From: Luteimicrobium sp049844995
GTDB taxonomy: Bacteria > Actinomycetota > Actinomycetes > Actinomycetales > Cellulomonadaceae
Direction: 5' to 3'
Length of the DNA: 64,000 bases
NCBI RefSeq assembly: GCF_049844995.1
Contig: NZ_JBNCMC010000004.1
Span: forward strand, 496,001-560,000
In this document: positions 17,016 to 24,887 of the stretch, in pieces
Layout: each line of letters opens with the position of its first letter
How positions within the stretch are numbered: the stretch's first letter is position 1
Translations under genes and position numbers: made by a program
The notes under the pieces: model-generated
The model's input: the letters and a program-made list of their open reading frames with translations, nothing else
Database searches by the model: none
Told to the model about the DNA's origin: nothing

Positions 17016-18620
17016 GTGACGACCACCGCCACCGACATCCCCGGTCCCGTGACCCCCCGCCCCGTCCTCGTCGTGGACTTCGGCGCCCAGTACGCGCAGC
17101 TCATCGCGCGCCGCGTGCGCGAGGCGAAGGTGTACTCCGAGATCGTGCCGCACACCTGGTCCGTCGAGCAGATGCTCGCGAAGGACCCGGCGGCCATCAT
17201 CCTGTCGGGCGGGCCGTCGTCCGTCTACGCGGAGGGCGCGCCGTTCGTCGACCCGGCCCTGTTCGAGGCCGGCGTCCCCGTCATGGGCATCTGCTACGGC
17301 TTCCAGGCCATGGCGCGCGCCCTCGGCGGCGAGGTCGCCCAGACCGGTCTGCGCGAGTACGGCGGCACCGAGGTCGAGGTCTGCGAGGCCGGCGTCCTGC
17401 TCTCGGGAACCCCCGACCACCAGACGACGTGGATGAGCCACGGCGACGCCGTCCACCGCGCGCCCGACGGCTTCGAGGTGCTCGCCACCTCCTCCGGGTC
17501 CCCGGTCGCCGCGTTCGAGGACGCCGGCCGGCGACTCTTCGGCGTCCAGTGGCACCCCGAGGTCAAGCACTCCGCGCACGGCCAGACCGTCCTCGAGCAC
17601 TTCCTGTACGACGGCGCGGGCCTGGCCCCCGACTGGACGCCCGGCAACGTCATCGCCGACCAGGTCGCGGCGATCCGCGCCCAGGTCGGGGACGCGCGGG
17701 TCATCTGCGGGCTGTCCGGCGGCGTCGACTCGTCCGTCGCCGCGGCGCTCGTCCAGAAGGCCGTCGGGGACCAGCTGACCTGCGTGTTCGTCGACCACGG
17801 GCTGCTTCGGGAGGGCGAGGTCGAGCAGGTCGAGCGCGACTTCGTCGACGCGACCGGCGTGACGCTCGTCATCCGCGACGAGAAGCAGCGCTTCCTCACC
17901 GCGCTCGCCGGGCACACCGACCCCGAGACCAAGCGCAAGATCATCGGCCGCGAGTTCATCCGCGCGTTCGAGGACGCGGCCCGGGAGATCGTCGAAGCGG
18001 CAGAGCGAGACGGCGGCGACGGCAGCACCGTGAAGTTCCTCGTCCAGGGCACGCTGTACCCCGACGTCGTCGAGTCCGGCGGCGGCGAGGGCGCCGCCAA
18101 CATCAAGTCGCACCACAACGTCGGCGGCCTGCCCGACGACCTCCAGTTCGAGCTCGTCGAACCCCTCCGGACGCTCTTCAAGGACGAGGTCCGCGCCGTC
18201 GGGCTCGAGCTCGGCGTCCCCGAGGTCATCGTCTGGCGCCAGCCGTTCCCCGGCCCCGGCCTCGGCATCCGGATCATCGGCGAGGTCACCGCGGACCGTC
18301 TCGACACCCTCCGCGCCGCCGACGCCATCGCCCGCGAGGAGCTCACCAAGGCCGGCCTCGACCGCGAGATCTGGCAGTGCCCCGTCGTGCTCCTCGCCGA
18401 CGTCCGCTCCGTCGGAGTCCAGGGCGACGGCCGCACCTACGGGCACCCCGTCGTCCTGCGGCCCGTGTCGTCCGAGGACGCCATGACCGCCGACTGGACG
18501 CGCCTGCCGTACGACGTGCTCGCCACCATCTCCACCCGCATCACCAACGAGGTCGCCGACGTCAACCGCGTCACCCTCGACGTCACCAGCAAGCCGCCGG
18601 CGACGATCGAGTGGGAGTAG
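17016..18620 (+). CDS. guaA: GMP synthase (glutamine-hydrolysing)
   Basis: Converts XMP, ATP and glutamine to GMP. The 534-residue protein has a class I amidotransferase domain with nucleophile loop MGICYGFQAMA (near residue 92) and the His/Glu part in GVQWHPEVKHSAHG. The ATP-pyrophosphatase P-loop is GLSGGVDSSVAAALV (near 230). The C-terminal dimerisation domain includes IRIIGEVTADRL and ends KPPATIEWE, the canonical tail. The GTG at 17016 is preferred because of the promoter spacing; an in-frame GTG eleven codons later is also possible. Confidence 0.96.
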   Translation: MTTTATDIPGPVTPRPVLVVDFGAQYAQLIARRVREAKVYSEIVPHTWSVEQMLAKDPAAIILSGGPSSVYAEGAPFVDPALFEAGVPVMGICYGFQAMARALGGEVAQTGLREYGGTEVEVCEAGVLLSGTPDHQTTWMSHGDAVHRAPDGFEVLATSSGSPVAAFEDAGRRLFGVQWHPEVKHSAHGQTVLEHFLYDGAGLAPDWTPGNVIADQVAAIRAQVGDARVICGLSGGVDSSVAAALVQKAVGDQLTCVFVDHGLLREGEVEQVERDFVDATGVTLVIRDEKQRFLTALAGHTDPETKRKIIGREFIRAFEDAAREIVEAAERDGGDGSTVKFLVQGTLYPDVVESGGGEGAANIKSHHNVGGLPDDLQFELVEPLRTLFKDEVRAVGLELGVPEVIVWRQPFPGPGLGIRIIGEVTADRLDTLRAADAIAREELTKAGLDREIWQCPVVLLADVRSVGVQGDGRTYGHPVVLRPVSSEDAMTADWTRLPYDVLATISTRITNEVADVNRVTLDVTSKPPATIEWE

Positions 18621-18647
18621 AGGGTAGTCGGTGCCGGTGGGTCGGGG

Positions 18648-18754
18648 CGTGGGGTCCGGGGTGGGTGCGCCGGTCTTCCATCCGCCTCCGCTCGTTCCTC
18701 GCTCCGGCTCCCGCCAGGCCCGCCACGACCGGCGCACCCACCGCGGACCCCACG
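18648..18754. repeat. 28-bp inverted repeat with 51-nt spacer downstream of guaA
   Basis: The arms at 18648-18675 and 18727-18754 are complementary at 27 of 28 positions. The spacer at 18676-18726 is pyrimidine-rich and partly repetitive (CTCCGCTCG, CTCGCTCCGG). It begins 28 bp after the guaA stop. It could end guaA transcription, but the long loop is unlike an ordinary terminator and it may be a dispersed repeat unit. No gene is evident in the 237-bp gap. Confidence 0.75.
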
Positions 18755-18857
18755 GCGCAACACCGTCACGTCCACAGGTCCGCGGTTCGGCACACAACGC
18801 CCGCGGGGTTCCGCCGTGCGCGGTGCCTCGCCTCGGTCGGGATCGCGACGGGCTGAT

Positions 18858-19661
18858 GTGCTGACCGCGCCTCGGGTCGTCGCGACCGATCTCGACGGGA
18901 CGTTGCTCGGGCCGGACGGGGCCGTGTCGCCGCGGACCGCCGACGCGCTTTCTGCCGCCGCCGAGGCGGGGATCGACGTCGTGTTCGTGACCGCCCGGCC
19001 CATCCGGTGGCTCGACGACGTGGCTGACCACGTGGCCGGGCACGGGATCGCGATCTGCTCCAACGGGGCCGCCGTCGTCGAGGTGGCGACCCGTGCGGTG
19101 CGCGAGGAGCACGGCATGGGCCCTGCTCTCGTGGCGGAGCTCGCCGGCCTGGCGCGCGAGGCGCTCGGCGGTCTGTCGGACACGCAGCTCGCCGTCGAGC
19201 ACAGCGGCGGAATCACGCTCGAGCGGCACTACGAGTCGATCCATCCGATCCCGGCCGGGACTCCGTTCGTCGACCGGCTCGAGGAGCGCCTCCCGGAGTC
19301 GACGCTCAAGCTGCTGGTCCGGTCCGGGCGGCCGCGGGCCGACCTGCACGCTGTGCTGGCCGACGCGTTCGGACGCCTCGCCGTCGTGGCGGACTCGGGC
19401 GCCGCCGACCTGGGGGAGGTGTCCCGGCCCGACGTGAGCAAGGCGTCGACGTTGGCGCGGTGGCTCGCGTCGCGCGGCGTCTGGGCGTTCGGCGACGCTC
19501 CCAACGACCTGCCGATGCTCGGCTGGGCGGGCCGCTCGTTCGCCGTCGCCAACGCACGGGAGCAGGTGCGGGCCGTCGTCGACGAGGTGTGCCCGTCCAA
19601 CGCGGACGACGGCGTCGCCCAGGTGATCGAGCGGGCCGTCGCCCTGGTCGCGGCGTCCTGA
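18858..19661 (+). CDS. HAD-superfamily phosphatase, Cof type
   Basis: A 267-residue hydrolase with the catalytic motif ATDLDGTLLG near residue 8, motif II in FVTARPIRW, the lysine in VSKASTLARWL and the metal motif FGDAPNDLPML near 213. The C2-type cap and overall layout match Cof/YidA phosphatases that dephosphorylate sugar phosphates or cofactors. The exact substrate is unknown. The GTG at 18858 is chosen because it places motif I at the expected distance; an in-frame upstream GTG would add 14 poorly conserved residues. Confidence 0.85.
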   Translation: MLTAPRVVATDLDGTLLGPDGAVSPRTADALSAAAEAGIDVVFVTARPIRWLDDVADHVAGHGIAICSNGAAVVEVATRAVREEHGMGPALVAELAGLAREALGGLSDTQLAVEHSGGITLERHYESIHPIPAGTPFVDRLEERLPESTLKLLVRSGRPRADLHAVLADAFGRLAVVADSGAADLGEVSRPDVSKASTLARWLASRGVWAFGDAPNDLPMLGWAGRSFAVANAREQVRAVVDEVCPSNADDGVAQVIERAVALVAAS

Positions 19662-19728
19662 GCGAGCCCGCACCGGTCCGCCCGGGCTCGGCCCCGCCGT
19701 GCGCGTCGAGCACGGGCTCTGCGCCCGG

Positions 19729-19784
19729 CGAGAACGGGCTCCGTGTCCGTCCGGGCATCCGGACGGACGCGGAGCCCGTTCTCG
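19729..19784. terminator. Strong bidirectional hairpin terminator
   Basis: Arms of 26 bases (19729-19754 and 19759-19784) pair with a single G-U type mismatch around a GCAT loop. It lies between the convergent HAD gene and the cellulase fragment, so it can stop transcription from both sides. Confidence 0.85.
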
Positions 19785-19809
19785 GCGAGGAGGTGGCGGG
19801 CGGGGGAGG

Positions 19810-20722
19810 TCAGCGGGTGGAGCAGACCTTCCCGTCGAGGCGGAACAGCATCGGCTGGTCGCCCGGCGCCTTCGGGGCCGTTCCCGCGAGGGCGAACGAC
19901 GTCGTCGTGCCCGGGCGGAGCGCGACCGTGTGCAGCAGCGGGGAGGCGGTCACGTCGTCGCTGGCCTGGTGCACGCGCGCGCCGAGGGGCAGCACGACCC
20001 GCTGCCCGTCGGTGTAGGACCAGGTGAGGTTCCAGTCGCGCTCCGCCGACGTGCCGGTGTTCCTGACGGACACGGTCCCCGCCCAGGTGCGTGCCGTGAC
20101 CTTCGTCGCCCGGTAGGTCACCTGACACGTCGGCGCCGCGAAGGCGGGCGACGCGAGCGAGACGAGCTCGCGGGCCTGCTGCGGGAACCAGGCTCCGGCG
20201 GCGGGGTCGGCGTTCCCGCCCCGGGCAGGGTCGGTGGACCGGCCAGCTGCGTCGGTGTCGCCCGTGCCGCGGTCGCACTGACCGTCCGACTCGCCCGGCA
20301 CCTTGATCCACAGGTACGCGTCGACGAGCGCGACGCCGGTGCTGAGCGTCGGACGCGCCCCGGCGGCCCGGTCCGGCGGGTTGCACCACACCTGGGGGTC
20401 GGGCCAGCCGTTCCCCGCGGGCGCGGTCCACGGCCCGGCGCCGTTCCGGCTGGTGTCGATCACGAAGTGCGCCTGCGCGGCCGGGTCGGGGGAGAGGCCC
20501 GTCGAGGTGAAGTCGTCGGCGTACTTCTGGTCGGTGAGCGCCCAGGTCGAGAAGTCGCTGGGCGTCGCCGGGTAGTACTGGCTCCCGCAGTAGCTCGGCT
20601 GGTACCAGGTCGAGTGCGTCGAGAGGTAGATGCAGTCGCTGATCCACGTGCCGTACTTGACCAGGTGGTCCGTGGCCTCGTAGTTCGACGCGTTGAGGAA
20701 GAACCCGTGGGCGGGCAGACCA
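19810..20722 (-). pseudogene. 3' fragment of a GH6 cellulase with C-terminal CBM2-like domain
   Basis: The minus-strand frame reads GLPAHGFFLNASNYEATDHL, later FVIDTSRNGAGPW, PDPQVWCNPPDR and DAYLWIKVPGESDGQC, which are C-terminal GH6 motifs (beta-1,4-glucanase or cellobiohydrolase). A CBM2-like domain follows (CQVTYRATK to FRLDGKVCSTR). Upstream of GLPAHG, near 20722, the similarity ends abruptly and the DNA belongs to a plus-strand gene. The signal peptide and the N-terminal catalytic half, which carries the proton-donor Asp, are absent. The first downstream ATG gives only about 217 residues, so an active enzyme is unlikely. Confidence 0.8.
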
Positions 20723-20820
20723 CGGTCCAGGTGCTCGTGAAGCAGGACGACCTGCCGGCGGTCCTCGCGGCGCTCGCCGCCGACGGCACGGTGACCGTCG
20801 TACCCGGCGGTGGCAAGTGA
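20712..20820 (+). pseudogene. 3' fragment of the gene preceding the CpaE-like ATPase (perhaps SAF-domain)
   Basis: The plus-strand frame ending at TGA 20818-20820 reads TVQVLVKQDDLPAVLAALAA and finishes DGTVTVVPGGGK. The stop overlaps the GTG of the following ATPase gene by four bases, as expected for a real operon partner. Upstream of about 20712 the frame runs antisense through the GH6 fragment, so the 5' part is missing. In related actinobacteria a SAF-domain (CpaB/RcpC-like) protein commonly precedes such an ATPase. That identity is an inference from the tail and position only. Confidence 0.5.
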
Positions 20821-22166
20821 GCGCGCCCGGCGACACGACGCCCGTTCCGGTCCTCTGCGCGGTCCGCGGGCCCGCCGAGGCCCGGGTCGCGACGACGCTC
20901 GCCGCTGACCCCGGCACCGTCGTCGTGCGGCGCTGCGCCGACGTGGCCGAGCTGCTCGCCGCGTCCGCGGCCGGGCTCGGCGCCGTGGCCGTCGTGTCCG
21001 GCGACCTCACCGGGCTCGACCGGGCCGCGGTCGCCGCGCTCCACGAGGCGGCTGTGCGCGTCGTCGTCCTGCACGACGACGTCGCGTACGAGGAGCAGCG
21101 CGTGCGAGCGCTCGGGCCGGACCGCGTCCTCGCGCTCCGTGCGGCGCTCGACGACGATGCGACCCTCGCGGCGACCGTCCGGGACGCGCTGCGCGACCCC
21201 GCCCGGCCCGACACGGGGGCACTCCCGCAGCTCGAGGACGCGCCGCTCGTGCGGCGGTCCGGCAGCGTCGTCGTCGTCTGGGGTCCGACGGGCGCGCCCG
21301 GGCGCTCGACGGTCGCCGTGAACCTCGCCGCCGAGCTCGCGGGCGCGGGACGACGGGCGGGGCGTCGCCGGGTGCCGGTCGACGCCGGGGTCGAGGTCCT
21401 GCTCGCCGACGCCGACACCTACGGCGGCGTGGTCGCCCAGCTCCTCGGGATGCTCGACGAGTCCGTCGGGCTCGCCGCCGCGTCCCGCGCCGCCGCCCAG
21501 GGTGTGCTCGACGCCGTCGCCCTGGCGCGGCTCAGCCCCTACGTCCTCGCTCGGCTGCGCGTGCTCACCGGCATCACCCGTCCGGCGCGCTGGGTCGAGC
21601 TGCCGGGGTCGTCGCTCGACGTCGTGTGGGAGCGGGCACGCGAGGTCGCCGACGTGACGGTCGTCGACTGCGGGTTCTCGCTCGAGCACGACGAGCTGCT
21701 GACCTACGACACCCGGGCGCCCCAGCGCAACGCCGCCACCCTGTCCGCCCTCGGCGCGGCCGACGTCGTGGTCGTGGTCGGCGGCGCCGACCCCGTCGGG
21801 ATCCAGCGCCTCGTGCGCGCGCTCGGGGACCTCGACGACGCCGGCGTGCTCGCGCCGCGCGTCGTCGTCGCGAACCGGGTCCGCGGACGCGCGGCGGGCG
21901 CCCGGCCCGCGCAGGCCGTCGGCGACGTGCTGGCCCGGTACGCGGGCGTCGACTCGCCCGTCCTGCTGCCCGACGACCCTGCCGCGTGCGACCGGGCCGT
22001 CCTCGAGGGCCGGGTGATCGCCGAGTGCGCGCCGTCGTCCGCCGTGCGGTCGGCGCTCACGGCGCTCGCGGGCACGGTCCGCACGCTCCTGCCGGTCCGG
22101 GACGCCGGCGACGGTGCCGTCGTCGGCGGGCCGGTACGACGCGAGGCGCTCGAACGGGCACACTGA
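20817..22166 (+). CDS. CpaE/MinD-like P-loop ATPase
   Basis: A 449-residue protein with an N-terminal receiver-like region (1-135) and a ParA/MinD-fold ATPase domain. The P-loop near residue 160 reads VWGPTGAPGRSTVAVNLAAEL: the usual lysine is arginine and the deviant signature lysine is absent. ADADTYGGVVAQLLGMLDES is the switch I region and VTVVDCGFSLE the Walker B/switch II. In actinobacteria such proteins accompany SAF-domain and Tad-pilus-like secretion genes. Here the preceding gene is truncated, so expression may depend on whatever promoter remains. Confidence 0.75.
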   Translation: MSAPGDTTPVPVLCAVRGPAEARVATTLAADPGTVVVRRCADVAELLAASAAGLGAVAVVSGDLTGLDRAAVAALHEAAVRVVVLHDDVAYEEQRVRALGPDRVLALRAALDDDATLAATVRDALRDPARPDTGALPQLEDAPLVRRSGSVVVVWGPTGAPGRSTVAVNLAAELAGAGRRAGRRRVPVDAGVEVLLADADTYGGVVAQLLGMLDESVGLAAASRAAAQGVLDAVALARLSPYVLARLRVLTGITRPARWVELPGSSLDVVWERAREVADVTVVDCGFSLEHDELLTYDTRAPQRNAATLSALGAADVVVVVGGADPVGIQRLVRALGDLDDAGVLAPRVVVANRVRGRAAGARPAQAVGDVLARYAGVDSPVLLPDDPAACDRAVLEGRVIAECAPSSAVRSALTALAGTVRTLLPVRDAGDGAVVGGPVRREALERAH

Positions 22167-22170
22167 GGCC

Positions 22171-22659
22171 ATGCGCCTGTACGTGCCCGCGACCCGCGAC
22201 GACCTCGACTCCGTCACCACGACCTCGACGCGGGCCACCTGGCCGATCGACCCGCGCGTCGCGCACGCCGTCACGCCCGCGCTGCGCGCCGAGCTGCCGG
22301 ACGAGGACGACGAAGGCGTCGAGTACGCCGCCTGGCTGGCCGCCGCCGACGACTCGCTCGGGCTGGTCCTCCAGGGCGCCTCGTCGCCGCTCCGCGTCGT
22401 CGTGACCGTCGAGGTGCCCGACCGTGTCGTCGGGGACGCCCCCGTCACCGGCGACGACGTCTCGCCCAGCACCGTCCAGGTCACCGAGGACGTGGACGCG
22501 CAGGTGGTGTGCGTGCACGTCGACGAGACCGACGCCGGCCCCGACGTACTGCGCGTCGGTCAGGTCGCCGAGGCCGAGCTCGACGCGGCGCTGCAGGCCG
22601 TCGTCGACCGGGACCTGCTCTGGTACGACTGGACCGAGCTCGGCGACGCCCCGCGCTGA
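22171..22659 (+). CDS. DUF6912 family protein
   Basis: A 162-residue acidic, soluble protein beginning MRLYVPATRDDLDS and ending WYDWTELGDAPR. The family is found in actinobacteria and has no assigned function. It starts five bases after the stop of the CpaE-like ATPase gene, so the two are almost certainly co-transcribed. No membrane segment or catalytic motif is apparent. The name is recalled from similar proteins in related genomes. Confidence 0.75.
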   Translation: MRLYVPATRDDLDSVTTTSTRATWPIDPRVAHAVTPALRAELPDEDDEGVEYAAWLAAADDSLGLVLQGASSPLRVVVTVEVPDRVVGDAPVTGDDVSPSTVQVTEDVDAQVVCVHVDETDAGPDVLRVGQVAEAELDAALQAVVDRDLLWYDWTELGDAPR

Positions 22660-22694
22660 CCGCGAGGTATACGGGCGGCCGTACTACGTCGCGG
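22660..22694. terminator. Hairpin between convergent DUF6912 gene and hisN
   Basis: CCGCGAGGTATACGG pairs imperfectly with CCGTACTACGTCGCGG around a short GC-rich loop. The sequence closely resembles the hairpin at 12714-12746, which also lies between convergent genes. Confidence 0.5.
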
Positions 22695-22701
22695 GGTGCG
22701 G

Positions 22702-23484
22702 TCAGTCGCCCAGGTACTCGAGGGCCGCGTCGTGCAGGTGGCCGTTGGACGCGATCGCGTTCCCGCTGAACGGGCCGGGCTTGCCGTCGAGGCCGGTGAA
22801 GCGGCCGCCGGCCTCCGTCACGATCGGGACGAGTGCGGCCATGTCGTAGAGCTCGAGCTCGGGCTCCGCGGCGACGTCGACGGCGCCCTCGGCCACGAGC
22901 ACGTAGGACCAGAAGTCCCCGTACGCCCGGGTGCGCCAGACCGTGCGGTGCAGGTCGAGCATCGAGTCGAGCCGGTCGCGCTCCTCCCAGGCGGTGAGGC
23001 TGGAGTACGACAGCGAGGCGTCCTCGAGCTCGGTGACCCCGGAGACCTGGAGCCGGGTCGCCGCCGAGAGGGACTTGCCGGTCCAGGCGCCCGAGCCCTT
23101 CGCCGCCCACCACCGCCGCCCCAGCGCGGGCGCCGACACGAGCCCGGCGACGACCTCGTCGCCGTCGACGAGGCCGATGAGCGTCGCCCACACGGGCACG
23201 CCGCGGACGAAGTTCTTGGTACCGTCGATCGGATCCAGGATCCATCGCCGGGGCGACGACCCCGTCGCCCCGAACTCCTCGCCGAGGATCGCATCGCGGG
23301 TGCGGGCCCGCTCGAGCGTCGACCGGATCATCCGCTCGGCGTCGCGGTCGGCGTCGGAGACCGGCGTGCGGTCCGGCTTGGTCTCGACGTGCAGGTCGAG
23401 CGCCTTGAACCGGGACATCGTGTGTTGGTCGACCTGGTCGGCGATCACGTGCGCCAGACGTAGGTCGTCGTCGTAGCGGGTCAT
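22702..23484 (-). CDS. hisN: Histidinol-phosphatase, inositol monophosphatase family
   Basis: A 260-residue metal-dependent phosphatase. Motifs are AILGEEFGATG (first metal Glu), RWILDPIDGTKNFVRGVPVW (metal Asp pair) and ELYDMAALVPIVTEAGGRF (last metal Asp). Actinobacterial members of this length close to DPIDGTKNFVRG are HisN, which removes phosphate from histidinol phosphate. Inositol monophosphatase remains a less likely alternative. The ATG at 23484 is selected over one 13 codons upstream because TACGTT ends six bases before it. Confidence 0.85.
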   Translation of the reverse strand: MTRYDDDLRLAHVIADQVDQHTMSRFKALDLHVETKPDRTPVSDADRDAERMIRSTLERARTRDAILGEEFGATGSSPRRWILDPIDGTKNFVRGVPVWATLIGLVDGDEVVAGLVSAPALGRRWWAAKGSGAWTGKSLSAATRLQVSGVTELEDASLSYSSLTAWEERDRLDSMLDLHRTVWRTRAYGDFWSYVLVAEGAVDVAAEPELELYDMAALVPIVTEAGGRFTGLDGKPGPFSGNAIASNGHLHDAALEYLGD

Positions 23485-23490
23485 GGTGAC

Positions 23491-23496
23491 AACGTA
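23491..23496 (-). promoter_or_regulatory. -10 box TACGTT of hisN
   Basis: TACGTT on the minus strand is followed by six bases and the ATG at 23484, so hisN is probably leaderless. Confidence 0.55.
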
Positions 23497-23561
23497 GTGG
23501 TGGCGCGCCGCCGCCCGCGGCACCGCGCCGGGGACACGTGCCAGGACGGGAGAAGACGGAC

Positions 23562-24548
23562 ATGCCAGGCCTTCAGATCAGGCGCACGGAACGGCCCGCC
23601 CCCGGCTTCCAGCGGGACGTGCCCGACGACGTCGTGGCGGCCGCCTGCGAGGAGGCGTTCGGCGCGGGTGCGGTGCGTGCGGCGACGGCCACGACGACCG
23701 GCACGTACAACGTGACCTTCCGGCTCGACCTGGCAGACGGCGGCGAGGCGTACCTGCGCTTCGCGCCGGAGGAGTCGTCACAGGGCGCGGCGGACCGGCA
23801 CGCGATGCGCAACGAGCACGCGGCGACCCCGTTCGTCGCCGTGCTCGGCCCGCTCGTGGCACGGACGGTCGCGGTGGACTTCACGCACCGGCTCGTCGCC
23901 CGCGACTGGGTGGTCCACACCGCCGTGCCCGGCGTCCCGGCGTCGGACGTGCTGCTCGACGACGCCGGCCGTGATGCCTTCCACCGCAACCTCGGCGCGG
24001 TGTGCGCGACGCTCCACACGGTCCGGGGCGACGGGTTCGGCAGGGCGCTGGCCCCCGTGCATCCGCGCTGGTCGGACGCCGTCGCGGAGGACGTGGCCGC
24101 GCTCGCCGCCGACGCCCGCAGCGCCGGCGTGGACCCCACCCTGGTGGCCCGCACCGAGGCGGCGGTCCCCAAGCATGCGGACGCCCTCGACGTCGTCCGC
24201 GTGCCGGCGCTGCTCCACGGCGACCTGTGGCGGCCGAACGTGCTGCTGGCCCCCGGCACGGCCCGGATCACGGGGGTCCTCGACCACGACGCCGCACGCT
24301 GGGGCGACCCCCGCGCGGAGTGGGCGTGGTCGCGCATCCGCATCGCCGGCGCCGCGGCGGAGGCCGCCTTCCGGGCGGGCTACGGCGACACCGCCGACGA
24401 CGACGCCGCGAGCGTCCGCGACGCCGTCTACGACCTGCGGCACACCCTCGCGATCCGCCTCGACATCGACCGGCGCGGGCTGGACCGGTCGCAGATCCCG
24501 CCCGAGCACTGGGCGCTCGAGCCCCGCCTGGCCGCGCTCGGCTGCTGA
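23562..24548 (+). CDS. Aminoglycoside-phosphotransferase-fold kinase
   Basis: A 328-residue protein of the APH/choline-kinase-like fold. Visible motifs are TTGTYNVTFRLDLADGGEAYLR in the N-lobe, the catalytic loop LLHGDLWRPNVLL near residue 223 and the metal-binding GVLDHDAARWGDPRAEW. Such proteins phosphorylate small molecules such as antibiotics, homoserine or sugars. Which one applies here cannot be told, and resistance should not be assumed. The ATG at 23562 is used; an in-frame GTG eight codons upstream is possible. Its 3' neighbour is a structured 335-bp element. Confidence 0.8.
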   Translation: MPGLQIRRTERPAPGFQRDVPDDVVAAACEEAFGAGAVRAATATTTGTYNVTFRLDLADGGEAYLRFAPEESSQGAADRHAMRNEHAATPFVAVLGPLVARTVAVDFTHRLVARDWVVHTAVPGVPASDVLLDDAGRDAFHRNLGAVCATLHTVRGDGFGRALAPVHPRWSDAVAEDVAALAADARSAGVDPTLVARTEAAVPKHADALDVVRVPALLHGDLWRPNVLLAPGTARITGVLDHDAARWGDPRAEWAWSRIRIAGAAAEAAFRAGYGDTADDDAASVRDAVYDLRHTLAIRLDIDRRGLDRSQIPPEHWALEPRLAALGC

Positions 24549-24883
24549 CGCCGACGGTGACGTTCGGTTCGTCGACGGTGACGTGGTGTCCGCGGGTGGG
24601 TTTGGGCAGCTGGTTCGGACTGCGTCGCCTTCAGGCCCCTGGGGGCCTTCCGGCTCCTTGACGTCCTTCACCACCTGCCAGAACCCACCCGCTCCGAACG
24701 TCCCGCTCACCACCCGGGGGCGCCGTCGTCGAGCAAGCACCTTCGCCGCCGAGCAAGCGCCGAACCGCTGCTTGTTCGACGCCGGACCCGCTTGCTCGGC
24801 GTACGACCCACCTTGAGCCCGCGCCCAGTTCGGGCCACACCGCCTCCGTGTCACCGTCGGCGAACGCAGCGTCGCCGTCGGCG
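24549..24883. mobile_element. 335-bp non-coding element with 34-bp terminal inverted repeats (MITE-like)
   Basis: The ends at 24549-24582 and 24850-24883 are inverted repeats identical at 29 of 34 positions. Inside is a second inverted pair (24592-24613 and 24671-24692, 19 of 22). A third set has four 12-mers: two direct copies of CGYCGAGCAAGC at 24727 and 24747 and two inverted copies at 24770 and 24790. The element exactly fills the gap between the stops of two convergent genes. It has no transposase and no convincing ORF. It may be a miniature transposable element, a dispersed intergenic repeat or a structured RNA. Target duplication was not seen. Confidence 0.5.
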
Positions 24884-24887
24884 AAGG

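Noticed and set aside
23562..24548. Calling the phosphotransferase an aminoglycoside-resistance gene
   Set aside because: The fold is shared by many metabolic kinases and nothing in the sequence or context points to antibiotics.
24549..24887. A small protein gene in the gap between the phosphotransferase and rsgA
   Set aside because: Frames in the gap lack starts with ribosome sites and are explained better by the inverted-repeat structure.
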